The translations under genes and the position numbers were made by a program. Shown piece by piece: positions 59,455 to 64,000 of a stretch of DNA of 64,000 nucleotides. The notes beneath the pieces were generated by a model. It was not told the DNA's origin, made no database searches, and worked only from the letters and a program-made list of their open reading frames with translations. Within the stretch, counting starts at the first letter, position 1. Every line of letters starts with the position of its first letter. This stretch comes from Agromyces kandeliae (GTDB lineage Bacteria > Actinomycetota > Actinomycetes > Actinomycetales > Microbacteriaceae). The stretch is from assembly GCF_009674665.1 (NCBI RefSeq), contig NZ_WKJD01000002.1, positions 62,001 through 126,000 on the forward strand, read 5' to 3'.

Positions 59455-60525
59455 TCACTCGATGCCGTACTCGGCGCACTTGGCCTCGACCTCGCCCTGG
59501 CAGAGCTCGGCCGGGTCGGCGTCGCCGGCCTCGACGACGGTGATGACCTCCTCGGGTCCGACGAGCTCCGGGGTGACCGCGATGTAGGGCGTGCCGTACG
59601 GGTCCACCAGGTCCGGCTCGGCCGGGGTCTCGCCGTTCAGCAGCTGCACCGCGAGCTCGACCGCGGCCTCGGCCTCGAGCGCGACCGGCTTGTACACCGT
59701 CGCGGTCTGCTTGCCGAGCAGCACGTTCTGCAGGCCCGCGATCGACGCGTCCTGACCGGACACCGGCACGACGAGGTTGTTCTTGTCGAGGATCGTGATC
59801 ACGCCGGCGGCGTTGGTGTCGTTCGCGACCCACACGGCGTCGACCTTGCCGTCGAGCGAGGTCAGCGCCTGCTCGAAGTTGGTCGCCGACTTGTCGCCGT
59901 CCCACACGCCCGGCGGCTCGGCGGCCGGCGTGATGCCCTCGGCCTCCATCACCTCGACCGCGCCTTCCTTGAACATCGCGGCGTTGTTGTCCGACGGGTC
60001 TCCGCCCATGTACACGACGATCGCCTCGGCCGGGTCCTTGCCCGCGTCCGCGAGTCCGTTGAGGATCGACTGGCCCTCGAGCCGGCCGACCTCGACGTTG
60101 TCGAACGACACGTAGTAGTCGGCGCCCTCGATCGAGCGGTCGTACGCGATCACCGGGATGCCCTCGGCCGACGCCTGCTCGGCCACCGCCGCGCCCGCGC
60201 CGTTGTAGTCGACGAGGATCATCACGCCGCAGCCCTTGCTGAGCTGCTGGTCCGCGATCGTGGCGTACATGCTCGTGTCGCCCTGGGCGTTCTGGATGTC
60301 GGTCTCGAAGCCGGCCTCCGACAGGCCCTCCTCGAGGTACTTCCGGTCGAAGTTCTCCCACCGCGGCGATGATGCGGCGTCGGGCAGGATGACGCAGGCG
60401 CGGGCCGCCGCAGCGTCGCCGCCGTCGGAACCGCCGCCACCGGAATCGCCGCTCGAACAGGCCGCCAGGAGCAGCGCTGAGGCGCCTGCGACCGCGACGG
60501 CGGAGACCAAGGATGTCGTTCTCAT
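59455..60525 (-). CDS. Pentose-type sugar-binding lipoprotein (XylF/ChvE-like)
   Basis: A 356-aa family 2 periplasmic-type binding protein: signal with lipobox LAAC, then a Ser/Gly linker, then RACVILPDAASSPRWENFDRKYLEEGLSEAGFETDIQNAQGDTSMYATIADQQLSKGCGVMILVDYNGAGAAVAEQASAEGIPVIAYDRSIEGADYYVSFDNVEVGRLEG, which fits XylF/ChvE. The own ribosome site AAGGGGAG lies inside the coupled 24-codon leader ORF. With GH51 nearby, arabinose, xylose or short pentose oligomers are likely ligands (inference). Confidence 0.93.
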   Translation of the reverse strand: MRTTSLVSAVAVAGASALLLAACSSGDSGGGGSDGGDAAAARACVILPDAASSPRWENFDRKYLEEGLSEAGFETDIQNAQGDTSMYATIADQQLSKGCGVMILVDYNGAGAAVAEQASAEGIPVIAYDRSIEGADYYVSFDNVEVGRLEGQSILNGLADAGKDPAEAIVVYMGGDPSDNNAAMFKEGAVEVMEAEGITPAAEPPGVWDGDKSATNFEQALTSLDGKVDAVWVANDTNAAGVITILDKNNLVVPVSGQDASIAGLQNVLLGKQTATVYKPVALEAEAAVELAVQLLNGETPAEPDLVDPYGTPYIAVTPELVGPEEVITVVEAGDADPAELCQGEVEAKCAEYGIE

Positions 60526-60596
60526 GTCTCTCCCCTTGCAAGGTGAGGTCGACCCCTCCGGGTGCCACCGTCATCGTCGGCGGTGGCATGGGCCAT
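60522..60596 (-). CDS. 24-codon leader ORF coupled to the binding-protein gene
   Basis: ATG 60596 follows AAGGAGG by three bases. The ORF encodes MAHATADDDGGTRRGRPHLARGET and its TGA overlaps the ATG of the binding protein (ATGA). The gene after it also has its own ribosome site within this ORF. The layout is the same as before the cyclase gene. The peptide is likely a leader and not a functional protein. Confidence 0.55.
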   Translation of the reverse strand: MAHATADDDGGTRRGRPHLARGET

Positions 60597-60619
60597 GTTC
60601 CTCCTTAACGCTGGAGTCC

Positions 60620-60678
60620 CCAACAAATGTTGGTAACGCTTCCGTAACTCCCTCCGATCATGGGAGAGAGCGCTCCCA
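60620..60678. promoter_or_regulatory. Operator-like palindromes between importer and exporter genes
   Basis: CCAACA-AA-TGTTGG (60620-60633) is perfect. TGGGAG-N6-CTCCCA (60661-60678) has the outer arms of CelR/LacI-type sites. Both lie in the shared control region of the divergent pentose importer and ABC exporter; no matching regulator is in the window. Confidence 0.6.
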
Positions 60679-60727
60679 GCGGACGCGCGGCATGGCGGCG
60701 GACGACGATCGACGCCAGAATGGACGA

Positions 60728-62497
60728 ATGCATGGGCAAGCGCTTTCCCGAATCGAGCACGCCATCGACGGTCGACGACCGGGACGCTCCGTGCTGCGTC
60801 TGCTCGGCATGCACCGGCGCCGGGTCGCGGCATCCGTCTTCTTCTTCGCCCTCAAGGACACGCCGCTGTGGCTCATGCCCGCGGTCACCGCGCAGATCAT
60901 CGACGTGGTCGTCGCCGGTGGGCCGCTGCGCGAGCTCGCCCTGTGGGCGGGCATCGCGATCATCGCGCTCCTGCAGAACTACCCGAACCACGTGATGTAC
61001 ACGAAGCTCTTCATGGGCGCCGTGCGCGACGTCGGCCGGGATCTCCGCAACGCGCTCGCCGCCCGGCTCCAGGCCCTGTCGATCGGCTTCCACACGCGCT
61101 CGAATTCGGCGATCGTACAGACCAAGGTCGTGCGCGACGTCGAGAACATCGAGGTCATGCTGCAGCAGACCGCGCACCCGTTGCTCTCGGCGACCATGGT
61201 GCTCCTCGGCGCCATCGTGATGACCGCGGTCAACGTCCCGCAGTTCCTGCCGGTCTACGCGCTCGCGATCCCGCTGGCCGTGCTGCTCCGCGCCATCCTG
61301 AACCGACGCAGCCGCGTGCGCAACGAGCGGTTCCGGCTCGAGGTCGAGCAGTTCTCCGCACGCGTCGGCGAGATGGCGACGCTGCTGCCCATCACCCGGG
61401 CCCACGGGCTCGAGCACGTCGCGGTCGACCGGGTCGCGATCGGTGCCGAGGGCGTGCGATCCGCCGGCCTCCGCCTCGACCTGCTGAACGGGCGCTTCGC
61501 CTCGCTGTCATGGGTGACCCTGCAACTGCTGGGGGTCGGATGCCTCGTGCTCGCCGCCTGGATCTCGATCGCCGGATGGCTGCCGATCACGGCGGGGCAG
61601 GTGGTGCTGCTGAGCTCGTACTTCGCGCTGCTCACCTCCGCGGCGACCGGGCTGCTCATGCTGCTCCCGATCGTCGCCCGCGGCACGGAGTCGATCCGAT
61701 CGATCGCCGAGGTGCTGCAGGAGCCCGACCTCGAATTCAACGAGGGCAAGCGGGCCGTGGAGCACGTGGTCGGCGGCATCCGCCTCGACGGGGCCGAGGT
61801 GCGGTACGAGTTCGGCGAGCCTCCCGCGCTCGACGGCGTCGACCTCGAGATCCGCCCGGGCGAGACCGTCGCGTTCGTCGGCTCGTCGGGGTCCGGCAAG
61901 TCGACGCTGCTGAACCTCGTGCTGGGATTCCTCCGACCCACGCGCGGGCGCGTGCTGCTCGACGGCGTCGACATGGAGGAGCTCGACCTCCGCACCTTCC
62001 GCCGCTTCGTGTCGGTCGTCCCGCAGGAGTCGGTGCTCTTCGAGGGCACCATCCGCGACAACATCGTCTACGGCCTCGGCGAGGTCTCCGACGAGCGCGT
62101 GCTCACGGCGCTGCGCGACGCGAACGCCCTCGAGATCGTCGAGGCGCAGCCCGACGGGTGGGACACCGTCGTCGGCGAACGCGGTGCACGGCTGTCGGGC
62201 GGCCAGCGACAGCGCCTGTCGATCGCCAGGGCGCTCGTGCGCGATCCGCGCGTGCTGCTGCTCGACGAGGCGACGAGCGCGCTCGACCCGGCCTCCGAGG
62301 CGAAGGTGCGCGACGCGCTCGGGCGGCTCATGGGCGGCCGGACCACGCTCGTCGTCGCGCATCGGCTGTCGACCATCCGCTCGGCCGACCGGATCGTCGT
62401 GCTCGAGCGGGGCCGTGTCGTCGAGGTCGGGTCGCACGACGAGCTCGTCGCCCGCGGCGGGCGATACGCCGAGCTGCACCGGGTGCAGTCGGCGTAG
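60728..62497 (+). CDS. ABC exporter-type half-transporter (ATPase-permease fusion)
   Basis: A 589-aa type IV ABC half-transporter: six spans (from FFFALKDTPLWLMPAVTAQIIDVVV) then an ATPase with Walker A VGSSGSGKSTL, Q-loop VPQES, signature LSGGQRQR, Walker B VLLLDEATSALDP and H-loop VAHRLST. Start ATG 60728 is a choice between 60692, 60728 and 60809; none has a good ribosome site. A LacI-like palindrome lies at its 5' end. It is divergent from the pentose importer and convergent with GH51, a setting that points to a sugar-linked role. Confidence 0.9.
   Translation: MHGQALSRIEHAIDGRRPGRSVLRLLGMHRRRVAASVFFFALKDTPLWLMPAVTAQIIDVVVAGGPLRELALWAGIAIIALLQNYPNHVMYTKLFMGAVRDVGRDLRNALAARLQALSIGFHTRSNSAIVQTKVVRDVENIEVMLQQTAHPLLSATMVLLGAIVMTAVNVPQFLPVYALAIPLAVLLRAILNRRSRVRNERFRLEVEQFSARVGEMATLLPITRAHGLEHVAVDRVAIGAEGVRSAGLRLDLLNGRFASLSWVTLQLLGVGCLVLAAWISIAGWLPITAGQVVLLSSYFALLTSAATGLLMLLPIVARGTESIRSIAEVLQEPDLEFNEGKRAVEHVVGGIRLDGAEVRYEFGEPPALDGVDLEIRPGETVAFVGSSGSGKSTLLNLVLGFLRPTRGRVLLDGVDMEELDLRTFRRFVSVVPQESVLFEGTIRDNIVYGLGEVSDERVLTALRDANALEIVEAQPDGWDTVVGERGARLSGGQRQRLSIARALVRDPRVLLLDEATSALDPASEAKVRDALGRLMGGRTTLVVAHRLSTIRSADRIVVLERGRVVEVGSHDELVARGGRYAELHRVQSA
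60734..60749. promoter_or_regulatory. LacI-type operator at the exporter 5' end
   Basis: GGGCAAGCGCTTTCCC is palindromic except for one pair and has the CG centre of LacI-family sites. It lies just inside the chosen start of the exporter gene; if translation starts at 60809 it is in the leader. Confidence 0.6.
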
Positions 62498-62648
62498 CGC
62501 CCGCCGCGGTCAGGCGACGGGCGCGTGAATCGAAGGAGATCCGCCGGCGCGGACGGCGTGTCGGACCGGGCGGCCGGCGTGTCGCGCGAGGACTCCTTCG
62601 ACCCGAACGACGACGCCGGGGAGGGACGGGCGGCTCGGCGGCTCTCGC
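62498..62648. other. Convergent spacer, exporter/GH51
   Basis: A 151-bp gap between convergent genes. It has an 8-bp inverted repeat CGAAGGAG/CTCCTTCG (62531-62538, 62593-62600) with a GC-rich 54-base interior, possibly a long terminator. I see no gene in it. Confidence 0.4.
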
Positions 62649-64000
62649 CTACGCGAGTCGGGCCGCGAGGCGCACCAGGGCCCACGACTCCGGCGGAAGC
62701 GGCACGGTCGTCGTATCGCCTGCGGTCGAGACGCCCCCGAGCGGGCGCGGTGCGGCGGCCGCGCCGCGTGCGGCGAGGTCGGCCGCGGCATCCGTCGACG
62801 ACGCCCCTCGCACGTTGTCGTCGGCGACGACGACGCATGCCTCGACGAGGGCCGCGTCGGCGAACCCGAGGTGCCGGACCGCCGCGTCGACCGGCTCGGC
62901 GGTGCGGTTCACGAGGATCGCGACGAGCGAGCCCGCCTCCGCGTCCCACGTCAGGGTGGCGGAGACGCCGGCGACCTCGCCGTGCTTGTCGGTCGCGAGC
63001 GCAGGCCCCTCGACGCGGGCGTCGAGCGTCACGCCGCGCGCGTGCGCGGCGGTGAGCGCGATCGGATGGAACGTGGTCTGCTTCCACGCGGCGCCGCCCG
63101 GCTCGGTGAGCATCGGTGCGATCACGTTCACGAGCTGCGCCAGGCACGCCACCGCCACGCGATCGGCGTTGCGGACCAGCGTCGCGAGCAGGTCGCCCGC
63201 GACGACCGCGTCGAGGCCCGAGTACACGTCCTCGATGAGCCGCGGCTCCTCGAGGAGGGCGAGGTTGTCCTCGCCCGGGAACTCCGAGATGTACCAGACG
63301 TTCCACTCGTCGACCGACAGCTTCAGACGCTTGGTCGAGTGGCGGCGTGCGGCCACCGCATCGGCCGTCGCGACGACCTCGTGCATGAAGGCCTCGAAGG
63401 ATGCCGCGGAGCCGAGGAAGGACGCCCGGTCGCCGCCCTGCTCCTGGTAGTACGCGTGCACCGAGATGTAGTCGACGTCGTCGAACGTGTGCTCGAGGAC
63501 CACGCGCTCCCACTCGCCGAACGTCGGCATCTCGCGGGACGACGACCCGCACACCACGAACTCGATCGACGGGTCGACCCGCCGCATGGCCTGCGCGGCC
63601 TGGCTCGCGAGCTTGCCGTAGTCCTCGGCGGTCTTGTGCCCGATCTGCCACGGACCGTCCATCTCGTTGCCGAGGCACCAGAGCTTCACGGCGTAGGGCT
63701 CCTCGGCGCCGTTCGCACGGCGGCGGTCGCTCCACGAGGTGCCGCCGGGCACGTTGCAGTACTCGACGAGGTTCGCCGCGGCATCCGCCCCCCTCGTGCC
63801 CAGGTTCACCGCCATCATCGGCTCGACGTCGGCCCTGCGCGCCCAGCGCATGAACTCGTCGGTGCCGAACAGGTTCGGCTCGATCGTGCGCCACGCCAGG
63901 TCGATGCGGGTCGGGCGCTCCTCGACGGGGCCGACGCCGTCCTCCCAGAAGTAGTTCGAGACGAAGTTGCCGCCCGGGTAGCGCACGAGGCTGGTCCCGA
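62649..64000 (-). CDS. GH51 alpha-L-arabinofuranosidase (partial)
   Basis: The last 450 residues of a GH51 arabinofuranosidase; the 5' end lies beyond the window. It begins in the TIM barrel (SLVRYPGGNFVSNYFWEDGVGP). The acid/base Glu is in WCLGNEMDGPWQ and the nucleophile Glu in LSVDEWNVWY. The C-terminal beta domain starts near TTFHPIALTAAHARGVTL. The part seen is intracellular in type. It would free arabinose from arabinan or arabinoxylan oligomers and so feeds the pentose theme of the neighbouring importer. Confidence 0.94.
   Translation of the reverse strand, partial: GTSLVRYPGGNFVSNYFWEDGVGPVEERPTRIDLAWRTIEPNLFGTDEFMRWARRADVEPMMAVNLGTRGADAAANLVEYCNVPGGTSWSDRRRANGAEEPYAVKLWCLGNEMDGPWQIGHKTAEDYGKLASQAAQAMRRVDPSIEFVVCGSSSREMPTFGEWERVVLEHTFDDVDYISVHAYYQEQGGDRASFLGSAASFEAFMHEVVATADAVAARRHSTKRLKLSVDEWNVWYISEFPGEDNLALLEEPRLIEDVYSGLDAVVAGDLLATLVRNADRVAVACLAQLVNVIAPMLTEPGGAAWKQTTFHPIALTAAHARGVTLDARVEGPALATDKHGEVAGVSATLTWDAEAGSLVAILVNRTAEPVDAAVRHLGFADAALVEACVVVADDNVRGASSTDAAADLAARGAAAAPRPLGGVSTAGDTTTVPLPPESWALVRLAARLA

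Overview
The window comes from a high-GC actinobacterium, most likely a member of the Microbacteriaceae (Agromyces-like). This rests on the very high G+C, frequent GTG starts, 4-bp ATGA gene overlaps, a mycothiol-type DinB-fold protein, paired ClpP subunits with a ClgR/PopR-type regulator, an Eis-type acetyltransferase and a heavily used GGATGCC/GGCATCC word. The placement is inference. I see no rRNA, tRNA, CRISPR array, insertion sequence or integrase. Genes are dense and no gene-free stretch exceeds 300 bases.

Layout. 1-7.2 kb: end of an unknown gene, an ATP-dependent DNA ligase with a coupled VOC protein, small enzymes, an orphan contractile-tail sheath protein, and an alpha/beta hydrolase divergent from its TetR regulator. 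7.2-9.4 kb: a secreted EEP nuclease/phosphatase and a DinB-fold protein. 9.4-15.8 kb: a ROK regulator divergent from an alpha-glucoside uptake operon (binding protein, two permeases, GH13). 15.8-22 kb: methyltransferase, sirtuin, several membrane proteins, a hydrolase and a PHP protein. 22.1-26.8 kb: VOC protein, then cyclase-family hydrolase, NCS1 permease, NTF2-like protein and ureohydrolase on the minus strand, facing an XRE-cupin regulator. 26.9-29.5 kb: AI-2E family protein, Nudix, a 35-aa membrane peptide and a nucleotide-sugar-epimerase-like oxidoreductase. 29.5-38.3 kb: LacI regulator divergent from a galactoside operon (GH42, two permeases, binding protein, GH36). 38.3-41.3 kb: hypotheticals, a DUF1540 protein, and a ClgR/PopR-like regulator convergent with a clpP pair in which one subunit has lost its catalytic serine. 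41.4-46.6 kb: a 1274-aa double-cyclase/ATPase/TPR protein preceded by a coupled 27-codon leader ORF, and a secreted protein of unknown function. 46.7-52.4 kb: MarR/F420-reductase-like pair, lipase maturation factor, TerC, MBL hydrolase and Nudix. 52.5-57.2 kb: MarR regulator, membrane Ser/Thr kinase, second AI-2E protein, Eis. 57.3-64 kb: a pentose-type ABC importer with a 24-codon coupled leader ORF, a divergent ABC exporter, and a GH51 arabinofuranosidase cut by the window edge.

The main theme is plant-polysaccharide and oligosaccharide use: three separate sugar loci (alpha-glucoside, galactoside, pentose/arabinan), two with their regulator alongside and all with recognisable operator palindromes. 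None of the two CUT1-type importers encodes its own ATPase, so a shared MsiK-like ATPase elsewhere is expected.

The observations most worth following are the orphan sheath protein lacking the N-terminal arm, the active/inactive ClpP pair with its own regulator, the two translationally coupled leader ORFs, the NCS1-ureohydrolase cluster, and the over-used GGATGCC word.
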